A DNA stretch of 54,452 bases from Altimarinus sp964500515 (GCA_964500515.1 CAZCNE010000008.1:1-54452), one strand, 5' to 3'. Counted from the stretch's first letter, positions 1 through 10,762 are shown. Notes: generated by a model from the letters alone, not told the origin. Translations and numbers: made by a program.

Positions 1-1
1 T

Positions 2-88
2 GCCTCGGTGGTGGAATTGGTAGACACGCGGGACTCAAAATCCCGTTCTAGCAATAGGGTGCGAGTTCGATTCTCGCCCGAGGCACCA
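2..88 (+). tRNA. tRNA-Leu (anticodon CAA)
   Basis: The acceptor stem GCCTCGG (2-8) pairs with CCGAGGC (78-84), followed by discriminator A and an encoded CCA (86-88). The anticodon stem CGGGA/TCCCG (29-33, 41-45) closes the loop CTCAAAA, giving anticodon CAA at 36-38, which reads UUG. The long variable arm is typical of class II tRNA-Leu. The T-arm GTTCGATTC is intact. Confidence 0.96.
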
Positions 89-122
89 AATGAGAATTTT
101 GTAAAATTTTGATGAATTTAAA

Positions 123-154
123 GAAAGAGTTTTAGCATATAAAAGCTCTTTTTT
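123..154 (+). terminator. Terminator after tRNA-Leu
   Basis: An A/T-rich hairpin, AAGAGTTTTA pairing with TAAAAGCTCTT around a short loop, is followed by a T run about 35 bases after the tRNA. The rest of 155-334 shows no convincing gene. Confidence 0.65.
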
Positions 155-334
155 ATTTTGAAATTATCATTCTCTGACTTAATGAATCTTTAAAAGATAT
201 AATATATATAAGAATTAAAGAACTTCCAAAAACAAATTTAAATATGTATTCATTTAATTTTGTTCCTAAAAAGTACAAAGAAAAAGTATTTTTATGATAT
301 AATCTTTTACAAAAAAATAATCTAATATAAAAAT

Positions 335-877
335 TTAATCTTTTCTATACACCATAAACCTAAATTTTATACCATTTTCTTCTTGCCAATCACTATATGA
401 TTCTAAAATATAATCATTTTCATCAAACTCAACAAATCTATCACAGTTGAAATCTCAAGAAACTTCAGTTAAATATACTTTATCAAGTAATGGATGTTTA
501 AAAGCAAGATTATAGACACTTGATCATCAAATAATAAAAATATTTTCTACATTTTCTTTTTTAGACAATTCTTCAAGAGCATTATCAAAATTATTAAAAT
601 GCAAAACAAAATCATCGATTTTTGAGTTTGTGCTTTCTATTTTAACTTTTTTACTTATAACAACATTTATTCTATCAGAAAGTGGTTTATGTTCGCTTGG
701 AATTGACTCCCAAGTTCTTCTTCACATAATTACTCCATTAAGTTTTGCTAAATCTTCATTTTTTGTTGTTATATTTTTAAAATATTTTAAATCACTTGGA
801 ATTTCCCAAGCTAAATCATTTTTTCTTCAAATTCATTTTTTATCATCCATAGCAAGAATTATAGAAAATTTTTTCAT
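335..877 (-). CDS. folA: Dihydrofolate reductase
   Basis: A 180-aa protein of normal DHFR length. It should reduce dihydrofolate to tetrahydrofolate with NADPH in the cytoplasm. Visible family motifs: N-terminal LAMDDKKGIGRKNDLAW with the substrate/NADPH loop, IMGRRTWESIP, SDRINVVIS, the phosphate-binding FIIGGSSVYN and KVYLTEV. Several conserved glycines are TGA. It lies 25 bp downstream of thyA on the same strand, the usual folate/dTMP pairing: ThyA makes dihydrofolate and FolA recycles it. The start is the ATG directly before KKFSIILAMDD. Confidence 0.95.
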
Positions 878-902
878 AATTTTTAATTATTAAAAAATAA
901 AA

Positions 903-1808
903 TTATACTGCAATTGGAGCTTTAATTGAGGGATAGGATTCATATCAAACTAGTTCAAAATCTTCGTATTTAAAAGAAAATATATCTTTTATGTTTGGAT
1001 TTATTTTCATGCTTGGAAGTTTTAAAGGTTTTCTTGATAATTGTAGACTTACTTGCTCAAAATGATTTTTATAAATATGAGCATCTCAAAAAGTGTGTAC
1101 AAAATCTCATAATCATAAATCACAAACTTGAGCAATCATCATAGTAAGTAGTGAATATGAAGCTATGTTGAAAGGAACTCATAAAAATATATCAGCAGAT
1201 CTTTGATATAACTGACAACTAAGTTTTCAATCAGCAACATAAAATTGAAATAAACTATGACAAGGTGGAAGTCATGATTTTGACATTTCTTCTATTTCTG
1301 TAGGATTCCAAGCTGAAACTATAATTCTTCTACTATCAGGAGTATTTTTTATTTGTTCTATAACATTTGATATTTGATCAATTCATCAAAAATCTCTCCA
1401 CTGTTTTCAGTACACTGGTCATAATTCACCCCATTTTTTAGCAAATTCTTCATTATTTTTAATATTTTCTATGAATTCTTCCATTTTTTTAGTCCATTTT
1501 TCACTATATTTTGGATAATCTTTTTCTAAATTATTTGCTTTTAAATATGCTTGATATGGCCACTCATTCCATATTTTTACTCATGAATCAACTAAATATT
1601 TTATATTTGTATTTCAATCTAAAAACCACAAAAGCTCATGAATTATTCATTTTAGAAATGTCTTTTTTGTAGTTGTTAAAGGAAAACCTTTATTTAAATC
1701 AAATCTCATTTGATATCAAAAAATACTTCTTGTTCAAACTCAAGTTCTGTCTGTTTTATCAACTCAATTATGCATAACATAATCCAAAAAATCAAGATAT
1801 TGTTTCAT
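903..1808 (-). CDS. thyA: Thymidylate synthase
   Basis: A 301-aa protein that methylates dUMP to dTMP using methylene-tetrahydrofolate. Seen in order: N-terminal YLDFLDYVMHNG, the arginine loop RTGVGTRSIFG, FPLTTTKK, the catalytic-cysteine motif LPPCHS, and the C-terminal YPSIKAPIAV that closes over the active site. Length is slightly above E. coli ThyA (264 aa) and fits the longer bacterial forms. It is the first gene of a two-gene unit with folA, divergent from the TerC gene, with about 130 bp between the two starts. Confidence 0.97.
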
Positions 1809-1936
1809 ATATTATAAACTAATAAAGTAATTACTTATATCATAATAATAATTTATTAAAAGTAAATTTTTAAAATGATTTTTGATTTTTTTTATGTATT
1901 TTGTATAATTTCAAACATTAATATTAAATAAATTTT

Positions 1937-2851
1937 ATGGAAAATTTAACACAAGAATTTATGCATTTGTTTACCTTTGCTTGAGCTTTAGCTTTGGTAA
2001 ATATCATAATTATAGATATAGTTATGAGTTGAGATAATGCGATTATAATTTGAATGGCAACTAGAAATTTACCTGAAAGACTTAGAAAAAAAGCAATTTT
2101 TGTAGGTATATTTTTAGCTACTATTATGAGAATTTGATTTGCTTTTTTTGCAACATATTTACTTGAATTAACTGGTCTTAGATTTGCAGGTTGAATTTTG
2201 CTTTTATATGTTGTATGGAAGTTTTATAAAGAATTGAGATCTTGAGAACAATCTCACAAAGAAGAAAAATCATGAAAAGAAATTTGATTTATGACAGCTA
2301 TTTGGACTATAATTATAGCTGATTTTTCTATGAGTTTGGATAATGTTTTAGCTGTTGCTTGAGCTTCACATTGAAATGTAGTGACTCTTTGAATTTGATT
2401 AGTTTTTTCAATTATACTTATGGCTTTTGCTTCAAACTATATAGCAAAAAGTTTAACAAAATTTCCTATTATACAATGGGTTTGACTTTTAGTTATACTT
2501 TTTGTAGCTATAGAAATGCTTATAAAATGAGCTCCAGATATAGAACAAGCCTTGCATTTGGAATATAATTTTTTACCATTTTTTATATTTTTGTCTTCTT
2601 TACTTTTTATGTATTTACATCAAAGATATTTCCGTGCTATTAGCGAAGCAAAAATAAAAACATATATAGAAAAAAATTATTTAAAAATTATTGTTTGATT
2701 TTTATTCATTATATTTTTATTTGTAAATATAGGTAGAACAATTACAAGTTATATTGATAGTCATGTAATAATAAATTATTTTGTAAATTTTATTTTACTT
2801 TTTATATTTTTAGAGGTAATAAGTCTTTATAAACTACCAAAAAATAAATAA
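1937..2851 (+). CDS. TerC-family integral membrane protein
   Basis: A 304-aa, highly hydrophobic protein with about eight to nine membrane segments. The two internal repeats of the TerC family each carry the acidic motif in a helix: DIVMSGDNAII near residue 33 and DFSMSLDNVLAVAG near residue 133. TerC/YjbE/Alx-like proteins are linked to metal export, often manganese, and to tellurite resistance; the substrate cannot be told from sequence. A TG-TATAAT -10 box lies at 1914-1919, upstream of the ATG. It is divergently transcribed from thyA-folA. Confidence 0.85.
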
Positions 2852-2854
2852 ATA

Positions 2855-2886
2855 TTGACAAAATGATTTATTTACTAAAATATAGT
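2855..2886 (+). promoter_or_regulatory. Possible promoter for the small downstream gene
   Basis: A perfect TTGACA (2855-2860) just after the TerC stop is followed by TATAGT at 2881-2886. The 20-base spacing is longer than ideal, so this is a tentative call. Confidence 0.3.
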
Positions 2887-2914
2887 TAGTGTTTATTTAT
2901 TTTATTTATAATTT

Positions 2915-3114
2915 ATGAAAACAATTAATGTTACTTTAGAATGAAAAAATGAGAAGAGCGTTGACATAAAATATTTTTTTGCATTGATAATAAAGATTTA
3001 TTATCAAAAGAAGAAATAGAAAAATTAGTTAAAGATAAAATCTATAAATTATGAATAATGAATCCTATGTTAAAAATATGTGAATATAAATTATTAAATA
3101 TAGATTTAGATTAA
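2915..3114 (+). CDS. Small unknown protein, two frames joined at a T7 run
   Basis: No family recognised. The ATG at 2915 opens a frame beginning MKTINVTLEGKNEKSVDIKYFF, which runs into TAG soon after a run of seven T (2974-2980). The -1 frame continues as CIDNKDLLSKEEIEKLV... to TAA at 3112-3114. Joining the frames at the T7 run gives a 66-aa protein that reads well on both sides. Alternatively, translation starts at the ATG at 2941 in the second frame (57 aa). A missing base in the homopolymer or a real -1 slip on U UUU UUU would explain the pattern equally well. Confidence 0.4.
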
Positions 3115-3136
3115 AAAATTATAAATTTAAATATAA

Positions 3137-3173
3137 AAAAATAGAGTGAATTGAATTTTTCACTCTATTTTTA
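3137..3173. terminator. Bidirectional terminator
   Basis: AAAATAGAGTGAA pairs with TTCACTCTATTTT around a short loop. A run on one side and T run on the other let it serve both the small plus-strand gene and the minus-strand hydrolase whose stop is at 3185. Confidence 0.75.
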
Positions 3174-3184
3174 AATTTAAATAA

Positions 3185-4312
3185 TTAATCAGCATATATA
3201 TATCACATGATAGCTCAATCATTTTTTGATATCTTTCTAACTGTAACTTCATTTAATGCTCTATAGTTCATATCTTTTATTATGATGTGATCACTATTAA
3301 CAGATGTTACAATTCAAACATGTCAATACCGAGGATTATATCATCTTCAACTAAAAACAATGATTGCTCAAGCTACAGGTTTAGATCATGTTTCAACTCA
3401 AGCAGATTTTGCATTTCTTAACCAAGCATTTGCATTACCTCACCAAGTAACATTTTTGTATTGTGCGACATACCGTGTACAATTTCACCAAACAAAAGAT
3501 CTTTTTGGAGTTCTTTTTGTTAAAGAATATTCTCATGAATCTTCAACATATTCTGAAGAACTTGGTGTAGAAGATTTCTTAGTATTTGTTTTAGTTTTTG
3601 AATTATTTGTAGTATTTTTTGCCAAAGTCTTTTTTTGTTCTACTATAACAGGTTTTGGTTTTGCTCAAGGAATTACTATATCATTTCATGCTATTAGAGT
3701 AGAATCTCTAGTCATTAAATTTTGTTTTAATATTTTTTCTAAATCAATATTAAACTCTTTAGCAATAGCCTCAATTGTATCTCACTTTTTAACTTTATAT
3801 ATAAGTCATGAAACAGGTGGAATCTTAATTTTGTTTCAAGGATGAATAACTTTTCAGTATTCAAAGTTATTTGCCCGATAAACGGAATTTCTAGAAACTC
3901 AAAATTTAGAAGCTATAGAATCTATAGATTCTCATGGTTTTACTTCGTATGTAATGATTTCATTTGTTCATTCTAAGTCTCTATCAGACTCTCAGATTGT
4001 ATTTACAGAAAGAAAATTTCAATCGTCTGATTCAAAAATAGTGATACTTTCTTGATTATTATCAGCAACTTCTTGATAAGATGATATGATAGAAGATTTA
4101 TCTATATCTCATCTATAAAAATCAGTAACAGAATTATTGTATATTAAGGATGCAAATGTAGGATAAAATGGAAAAACAACTATAACTATTAAAAGGACAA
4201 TTTTATATGAAAGACTATAATTATTTTTTATTTTTTTTGTTTGTAAAATATTATCTTTTAGTATTCTACTATGTCTTTCTATTTTTGCTTTTAAATTAAC
4301 TTTAGGTGTCAA
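3185..4312 (-). CDS. LysM and CHAP domain peptidoglycan hydrolase
   Basis: A 375-aa envelope protein. Residues about 40-60 form a single membrane anchor or uncleaved signal (YKIVLLIVIVVFPFYPTFA) after a basic start. One or two LysM wall-binding repeats follow (YEVKPGESIDSIASKFG..., YKVKKGDTIEAIAKEFN...), then a Ser/Thr/Lys-rich linker. The C-terminus is a CHAP amidase/endopeptidase domain with the catalytic Cys in GNCTRYVA and the His in GYNPRYGHVGIVTSV. The family cleaves peptidoglycan stem peptides or the NAM-Ala amide bond. Many glycines are TGA. A neighbouring L21 gene lies upstream on the same strand, but the gap suggests separate transcription. Possible roles are self wall remodelling or attack on host wall; the sequence does not decide. 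Confidence 0.88.
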
Positions 4313-4446
4313 TTTGTGGTTTTAAGAAATAAAATTATAAAAATTATTACCCCTTTTCTCATTGGATCAGTATAATAATATCTATAATGAGCTAAAAACA
4401 CTTTAGCTTAGCTATATTTTATCATAAGCAAACTCTATTTCAAGTT

Positions 4447-4761
4447 TTATGCTATTGACAAAACTTCAAGTTTAGTTAATACTGGTCTAAATCATTTTGT
4501 TCTTGCATATCTTTTTTTTGATTTCATCTTAAAAACCCTTATTTTATCTCATTTTGATTCATCAAGAACTTTTAATTCAACCTTAGATCATTCAATTAAA
4601 GGAACTCAAATTTTTGTTTCTTTTCATTCTTCATCACTTATAAGCATTGCTTCAACAGTGATATTTTTTCAAACTTCTGCATCTTTTTGTTTTTTTACCT
4701 CAATTATATCTCATTTTTTAACAATAAATTGATTTCATCCAAGTTCTATTACAGCTAACAT
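4447..4761 (-). CDS. rplU: Ribosomal protein L21
   Basis: A 104-aa protein matching bacterial L21 over its whole length: MLAVIELGGNQFIVKKGDII at the N-terminus, the lysine-rich KMKSKKRYARTKGFRP segment near residue 80 that contacts 23S rRNA, and a short C-terminal strand LTKLEVLSI. Component of the 50S subunit. The usual partner rpmA (L27) is not adjacent in this window; the gene upstream on the same strand is tRNA-Gln. Confidence 0.93.
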
Positions 4762-4770
4762 AATTTAAAT

Positions 4771-4798
4771 AATTAATAATTAATAATTAATAATTAAC
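4771..4798. repeat. 7-bp tandem repeat upstream of rplU
   Basis: Four copies of the 7-mer AATTAAT (the last ending in C) sit in the leader of rplU. No function is evident; it is probably an AT microsatellite. Confidence 0.7.
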
Positions 4799-4908
4799 AA
4801 TTATTGTATTGAAAATTATCAAATTTCAAGTAAATTACAAATTTATCCCTAATTTAAAATTTATAATTATTCCAAAAATTTAAATAAATTCACCAAATTC
4901 ACTAAAAA

Positions 4909-4983
4909 TGGCTGGGATGGTAGGATTCGAACCTACGAATGGTGGAGTCAAAGTCCACTGCCTTACCACTTGGCGACATCCCA
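4909..4983 (-). tRNA. tRNA-Gln (anticodon TTG)
   Basis: On the minus strand the acceptor stem TGGGATG (4983-4977) pairs with CATCCCA (4919-4913), then discriminator G and encoded CCA (4911-4909). The anticodon stem GTGGA/TCCAC closes the loop CTTTGAC, anticodon UUG at 4951-4949. D-loop and T-loop GTTCGAATC are normal. Confidence 0.96.
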
Positions 4984-5069
4984 ATAAGTAAAAACTCTAT
5001 AAGTATATAAATATTTTTTAAAAGTCAAAAAAAATATTGACTTTTTCTTAAACAATTTTTATTTTTAAA

Positions 5070-5969
5070 TTAACAACAATTATTATAAATTTCTTTTCTA
5101 TTTTTGTAAGGTTCTAGATGTATCATAATTTGTGCTTCATTAATTTCTTTTTTTATATTTTCTTCAATTTTATCTCATATTTCATGTGCATCATACAAAG
5201 AAATGTTTTTTTCAAAAACTAAATGAAAATCTATAAAAACTTCATCTCATGATTTTCTTGATTTAAGATAATGATAAGAATCAACTCTTTTGTCAGTATT
5301 ATTTATAATATTTATAATTTTATTTAACGTTTTTTCATCAAGACTTTTGTCAAGAAGCATATGCAATCACTCAATTATTATTTCTTTGCAAGATACAAGA
5401 ATGTAAATTCAGACTATTATGGAAATAATACTATCAATAATTTCATATCATGTATATTTTATAAGTAACAATGATAAAATTATTCATAAATTTGTAAATA
5501 AATCTGTTTTGTAATGTAAAGCATCAGCTTTTATTGTAAGATTTTTTGTTTGTTTTAAAATTTTGTTTAGATAAAAAACCAATGCTCAGGTTATAAGTAT
5601 AGATATTATCATTGTGTATAAAGATACATCTATATCGTAAACACTTCATTTATTAATTATTTTTTTTATAGCTAAATAAATAAAAATAACTCAAGAAGAT
5701 CAAATAAAAACTCATTCAATTACAGCTCAAATTCATTGTAATTTTCATTTACCATAATTGTATTCTTTTGTTTTGTTATCTTGAGAGGTTTTTATGACAA
5801 AATAATTAAATAATGACACAAAAAAATCCATAATTGAATCAATAGCTGAAGCTAAAACGGCTAAACTTCACGCAATTATTCAAATAAATAATTTTATAAT
5901 TATAAGTAATATAGCAGTTAAATTTGCTACAATTACTGCTTTTTTAATTTTTTTATTATTTGTTTGCAT
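5070..5969 (-). CDS. Cation diffusion facilitator (CDF) family transporter
   Basis: A 299-aa protein with six hydrophobic segments and a cytoplasmic C-terminal domain, the standard CDF size. Metal-site motifs are visible: SAIDSIMDFFVS in TM2 (DxxxD) and ADALHYKTDLFTN in TM5 (HxxxD). The C-terminal domain carries VDSYHYLKSRKSGDEVFIDFHLVF and ends MIHLEPYKNRKEIYNNCC, a two-cysteine tail that could bind metal. CDF proteins export Zn2+, Fe2+, Mn2+ or similar ions by proton antiport. It is single, divergent from the HD gene. Substrate is not predictable here. Confidence 0.9.
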
Positions 5970-6076
5970 AAATTTTTTAAATATTTTCCATAATATTAAT
6001 TTTTTTTTAAAATCAAAATTTATTGCAATTTTGAGTATTTTCTTTAATATAAGCTATATTATTATATATTTTTTGT

Positions 6077-7210
6077 ATGATTTGAACTATTTTAAAACTT
6101 ATGCTTAGTTCTTGAACTTCTATAAAAAGATGGAATAATTTTCCTAGAATTGAAGATTTAAGCCACCTTGATAATGTTGGATTTGTTTTACATATTGCTT
6201 TATTTTTGGCTTATTTAGAAGAAAAAAAATGAAATATAATTGATAGAGAATACTTAATCAAAAAAATTCTTTTTAGGTCTTTTACTACTCTTGTTATTTC
6301 TGATATAAATTGATGAACAAAAACTTATATCAAAAAACTTGATAAAGATATTTTTTCCAAACTTGAAAAAAAAGTTTTTGATTATTTGTTTAGTTTAGAA
6401 GCTCCAAAATTTATAAAGAATAATATGGAAAATGTTTTTTTAGATAATGAAAAAAAACTAGAATTGCTTATAATAAAAGCATCAAGAAAATATGCTTCAT
6501 TTAAAGAATGTGAAATAAATAGTAAAATTTATAAAGAAATTTATGAAGTTCCATATAATTGAATTTTAAAAGATATAAATGAAATAAAAAAAGATTTAAA
6601 AAGTTTTGATGAATTATTATCAAATAAAGATTATGAAAAATATATTTTAAATATAAGAAGATTATCGCACAATATGAGATGGAATAAACAAAAAAGAAAT
6701 TATTCTATTTCGGTTATGTCTCATATAGTTATAGTTACTTTTTTAGCTTACATTGTATGAATTTTGGAAAATAAAAATTGAGAAAAGTACAACTTGCTTG
6801 AAATGATGTTAATTTGAGCTCATCATGATATATGAGAAGCCATCACTTGAGATCTAATAACTCCTACAAAAAAAGCAATTTCTTGATTTGAAAAAGTTTT
6901 AATCAAAGTTGAAGAAAATATGCTGAATGATTATTTGTTTTCTTATGTTTGAAAAGATTATAAAAAATTATTTTGAACTTATATACTTAATCCTTGGGAA
7001 ACTAAAGAATGAAAATTAGTAAAATTTTGTGATGTACTTAGTGCTTTGTATGAAGCAAGAATAGAAGTAATTAATGGATGAAGTAATTTTGTAGAAATAT
7101 ATAATTGAACTAAGAAAAAGATAAATTCTTATGATTATAAAAGTCTTGGCTATATTTTGAAACAAGTTTCTGATAGTTTTGATACCGCGAGAGATGATAT
7201 TTTTTTATAA
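6077..7210 (+). CDS. HD-domain phosphohydrolase (YfbR/HD_3-like), duplicated domain
   Basis: A 377-aa cytoplasmic protein. The C-terminal half (residues about 195-300) has HD metal-site motifs: RLSHNMRWNKQKRNYSISVM, SHIVIVTFLAYI, GAHHDIGEAITGDLITPTK. This is the pattern of 5'-deoxynucleotidases of the YfbR/HD_3 type, which dephosphorylate dNMPs. The N-terminal half has a similar layout (IKRWNNFPRIEDLSHLDNVG, HIALFLAYL) but lacks the HD pair, having LVISDINGGT in its place, so it looks like a degenerate repeat. The start is the first in-frame ATG at 6077; 6101 is an alternative. rlmE follows after 21 bp and is probably cotranscribed. Confidence 0.78.
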
Positions 7211-7231
7211 AATTAGTTTTTAGTTTAAATT

Positions 7232-7864
7232 ATGCAAAAAAAGTCAAAAAAAGTAAAACCTTATGTTGTGAAAGATCCTTATTTTTTAAAAGCTAAAAAA
7301 GAAGGTTATAGAGCAAGAAGTGTGTATAAACTTATAGAAATTCAAGAAAAATTTGATTTAATTAAGCCTTGAATGAATATTTGTGATATATGAGCCGCTC
7401 CTTGAAGTTTTATTCAATACATAAAAAGGATTATAAATGATTCTGGACAAATTGTTTGAATTGACATAAAACCGATAAATAAATATTCTCAATCAAATAT
7501 AAATACTATTGTTTGAGATATTTTTGATTTTGAAAAACTAAAACCTGAAGTTGAAAAATATATTTGAATATGAAATAAATTTGATTTGATTACAAGTGAT
7601 ATTGCTCCAAATACAAGTTGAAGAAAAGATGTAGATCAATATGCTTCAGTTGAATTAAATATTGAAATACTTAAGTTTGCTGATGTGTTTTTAAAATCTT
7701 CTTGAAATTTACTTTTAAAGGTATTTAAATGAGAAGATTTTTTTGATTTAGTGAAGGAAATAAAAAAAAGATTTAAGAGTTTCAAAGAATACAAACCAAA
7801 AGCTACAAGAGATAGAAGTTTTGAGATTTATGTAATATGTGAATGGAAGATTTCAGAATATTAA
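7232..7864 (+). CDS. rlmE: 23S rRNA 2'-O-methyltransferase RlmE (FtsJ/RrmJ)
   Basis: A 210-aa protein that methylates U2552 (E. coli numbering) in the A-loop of 23S rRNA. It begins with a basic stretch and YFLKAKKEGYRARSVYKL, holding the first catalytic Lys. SAM-binding motif I is ICDIGAAPGSFIQYI; the catalytic Asp lies in DLITSDIAPNTSG, the second Lys in LLLKVFKGEDF, and the Glu in RDRSFEIYVI, completing the K-D-K-E tetrad. Length is normal. It lies 21 bp behind the HD gene and ends at a hairpin array. Confidence 0.94.
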
Positions 7865-7867
7865 AAT

Positions 7868-8039
7868 TGTAGGGAACGAAAATTTTCGTTCCTTACAGAC
7901 AAAATACATCATATGTAACAAAAATTTTCATTCCTTGCAAAAAAATATATCATATTGAACAAAAATTTTTGTTTAATACAAGAAATATTAAAATCTAAAA
8001 TGAAGCTTGTAGAGAATGATTACAATCATTTCCTACAAG
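7868..8039. repeat. Array of four related hairpins between convergent genes
   Basis: 7868-7897 is a near-perfect palindrome (TGTAGGGAACGAAAA with TTTTCGTTCCTTACA). Decayed versions follow at 7914-7939 and about 7964-7990, each keeping the AAAAATTTT centre. A further hairpin at 8006-8039 (CTTGTAGAGAATGATT with AATCATTTCCTACAAG) shares the TGTAG...CCTACA ends. They lie between the stops of rlmE and mscS, so at least the outer two may act as terminators. The repetition suggests a small palindromic repeat family. Confidence 0.7.
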
Positions 8040-8040
8040 A

Positions 8041-9168
8041 TTATATATTTTTTAATCTAATTTCTTGAGTATTAAAGGCAATAATAAGTCATTTAGCATC
8101 AAATTGTTTTTTGATTTCAAAATTTATATTTTCTTTATTTTTAAGATGATTTAGTAAAGAATCATTAATTATAGAAAAATATGTAATTTTTATATCAAGA
8201 GAAGAAACTCAAAAATTATCAAAAATAACTCTGTAAGATTCAATTTTTTCATCTTTTTGGTGTTTTTCTAGGATATTTTCAATTATTTTTATGGCAGTTT
8301 TTAATTCTTCAACACTTGTTTCATATATAAGTCAAATTATAAATTCGACTTTTCTATTGTCTCTTTGAGTTAAATTTTCAATAGGAGAAGAAATTATATT
8401 TTCATTTGGAATCAAAACTTTGTTTCAATCAACTTTTATAAGTTCAAGATATGTAAGTCATATTTCATTTACTGTTCAAGTATAATTTCAAATAGTAATA
8501 CTTTCTCAAACTTCAAAAGGCTTATTTATCAAAACTGAAATGGCTCAAAATATATTTGCAACAGTTTTTTGAGCGGCAAGTGCGATTGCAATTCATCAAA
8601 CTCAAGCTCAAGCAACTAAAGCAGAAATATTGTATCCTAAATTTCAAAGAATTGTCAAAATTCATATTACCCATATAAAAAATATTATAAATTTGCTTAA
8701 AATAGGAAAAATTTGTTTTGATAAATTGTTTTTTCTTCTTTCTTTCAATAAAATTTTGAAAAAGGAACTAACCAAAGAACTTATAAATATTAATGCAAAA
8801 AATATAAATGAAACTTTAAATATTTTATCCACAATTTTGCTTATATTTTCAGGAAAATTTATAAATTTAGATCATATATAAATTGCAATTATATATTTAG
8901 AGATATTTATAAATTTTATAATAGCTTCAAAAATTATATTTGAATATTTTAAGTTTTTTAGATATTTTTCTTTTAATTTTTTTGCTAAGTAACTAAAAAA
9001 TCATAAAAATCCAAAAACTCATAAAAAAACCATTAAAAAATCTAAATATGAAATTATATTATAAATACTTAGATTTCAGATATATATATTTGAATCAAAA
9101 ATATAATTATAAAAAGATATTAAAACAAAATAAGAAAGAGAAATTACTACAAATATATAGTTTTTCAT
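8041..9168 (-). CDS. MscS-family mechanosensitive channel
   Basis: A 375-aa membrane protein of the small-conductance channel family, which releases solutes on hypo-osmotic shock. Four or so hydrophobic segments precede the pore helix, whose hallmark GYNISALVAGAGVGGIAIA near residue 185 is clear and uses several TGA glycines. After it comes AAQKTVANIFGAISVLINKPF and the beta domain (VGESITIGNYTGTVNEIG, LTYLELIKVDGNKVLIPN), then the alpha/beta C-terminal domain. Convergent with rlmE, divergent from polA. A second, longer MscS homologue is at 49845-51323. Confidence 0.93.
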
Positions 9169-9247
9169 AAAAAATAATTAAAAACTTAAAATTTTGATTT
9201 ATACTAATTATTATTATAATTATTTCAAATATTAATTAAGAAATTTT

Positions 9248-10762
9248 ATGGCAAAATTTTATGACACACTTCTTTGAGAATATATAAAAAATCCTTGAGT
9301 TAGATGACTTAGTTTGGATGATTTAGCAAGTAAATATTTTGATTATAAAACTATAAGTTATGATGAAATAACAAGTAAAAAGAAAACATCTTTTGAAGAA
9401 GTAGATTTAGAAAATGCGTCTATTTATAGCTGAGAAGATGTTTATATAACTTATGAACTTTATAAAAAACAAATAAAGGAAGAAAAAGATTTAATTCATA
9501 ATTTAGAGTTTTCAGTTCTTTATGATATAGAAATTCCTCTTTTGGAAGTATTGAAAGATATGGAACTCACTTGAGTAAAAATAGATAGAGATAAACTTAA
9601 ATGAATTTGAATTCTTTTAGAAAATGAAATTTCAAAATTAGAAAAAGAAATTTACAATTTAGCTTGAGTTGAATTTAACATAAAATCACCCAAACAAGTT
9701 TGAGAAATACTTTTTGAAAAACTTTGACTTAAAGCAACGAAAAAAACAAAAACTTGATATTCTGTTAATAGTGAAGTTCTGGAATGACTAGCGAGAAATA
9801 ATGAAATAGCTAAAAAGATAATTGATTATAGAACTTACACAAAACTTCTTTCCACTTATGTAGATTGACTTTTATGAGAATTGGATGAAAATAATATAAT
9901 TCATACTAGCTTTAATCAAACTATAACTAGCACTTGAAGACTTAGTAGTACAAATCCAAATTTACAAAATATTCCGGTTTGAGAGGGAATTGCTTGAGAA
10001 ATAAGAGAAGCTTTTATTCCTTTTTTTCAAGATGAAATTATTATGACTTTTGATTATTCTCAAGTAGAAGTTAGAGTTTTGGCTATTATGTCAGGAGATG
10101 AAAACTTATTAAACGCTTTTAAAAATAATTTAGACATCCATCAAAATACAGCAAAATTTTTGTTTTGAAAAGATAATATTTCAAAAAATGAAAGAAAGAT
10201 AGCAAAAGCAGTAAATTTTTGAGTAATATATTGAATTAGTGCATTTTGACTAAGTAAAATGATTGATTCTTGAGTATGAGAATCCAAAAAGTATATAGAT
10301 AAATTTTATGAAAATTATCCTAAAGTTAGAGAATTTTTTGATAAAATAATTCTTGATTGTCAAGAAAAATGATATGTTGAAACACTTTTTTGAAGAAAAA
10401 GAATTATACAATGAATCAATGATAGAAATAAAATAATAGCATCAGCGGCGCAAAGAGAAGCTATAAATATGCCAATTCAGTGAACAGCTGCAGATATAAT
10501 AAAACTTGCTATGATAGAAATTCATAAGTTTTTACAAGAAAAAAATCTCAAATCAAAAATGATTATGCAAGTTCATGATGAATTAGTTTTTTCGGTTTTT
10601 AGAGATGAAAAAGAAATTCTAAAAAAAGAAATCAAATCTATAATGGAAAGTATTTTAGATAATTATATAGAAAAAATAACAAATTATAAATTGGAAAAAA
10701 ATCAAATTATACCACTTGTAGTTGATGTATGAATTTGAAAAAATTGGTGAGAAGCTAAGTAA
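9248..10762 (+). CDS. polA: DNA polymerase I, N-terminally shortened (polymerase domain)
   Basis: A 504-aa protein with the family A polymerase domain: TSTGRLSSTNPNLQNIPV, motif A MTFDYSQVEVR near residue 268, motif B RKIAKAVNFGVIYGIS near 317, motif C MIMQVHDELVF near 441. Pol I usually has 850-930 aa. The 5'-3' flap nuclease domain is absent, and the 3'-5' exonuclease-like domain is entered midway: FYDTLLGEYI at residues 5-14 matches the region of E. coli D424 and YSGEDVYITYE that of D501, while the D355/E357 segment is missing. The upstream 79 bp to the divergent mscS cannot hold the missing part. It probably fills gaps without proofreading, with a flap nuclease encoded elsewhere. Confidence 0.92.

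Noticed and set aside
156..339. A short open stretch after tRNA-Leu (with an ATG near 247) that could end a small protein
   Set aside because: No plausible start or ribosome binding site, only about 30 codons from the ATG, and no similarity pattern; open frames of this size arise by chance when TGA is not a stop.
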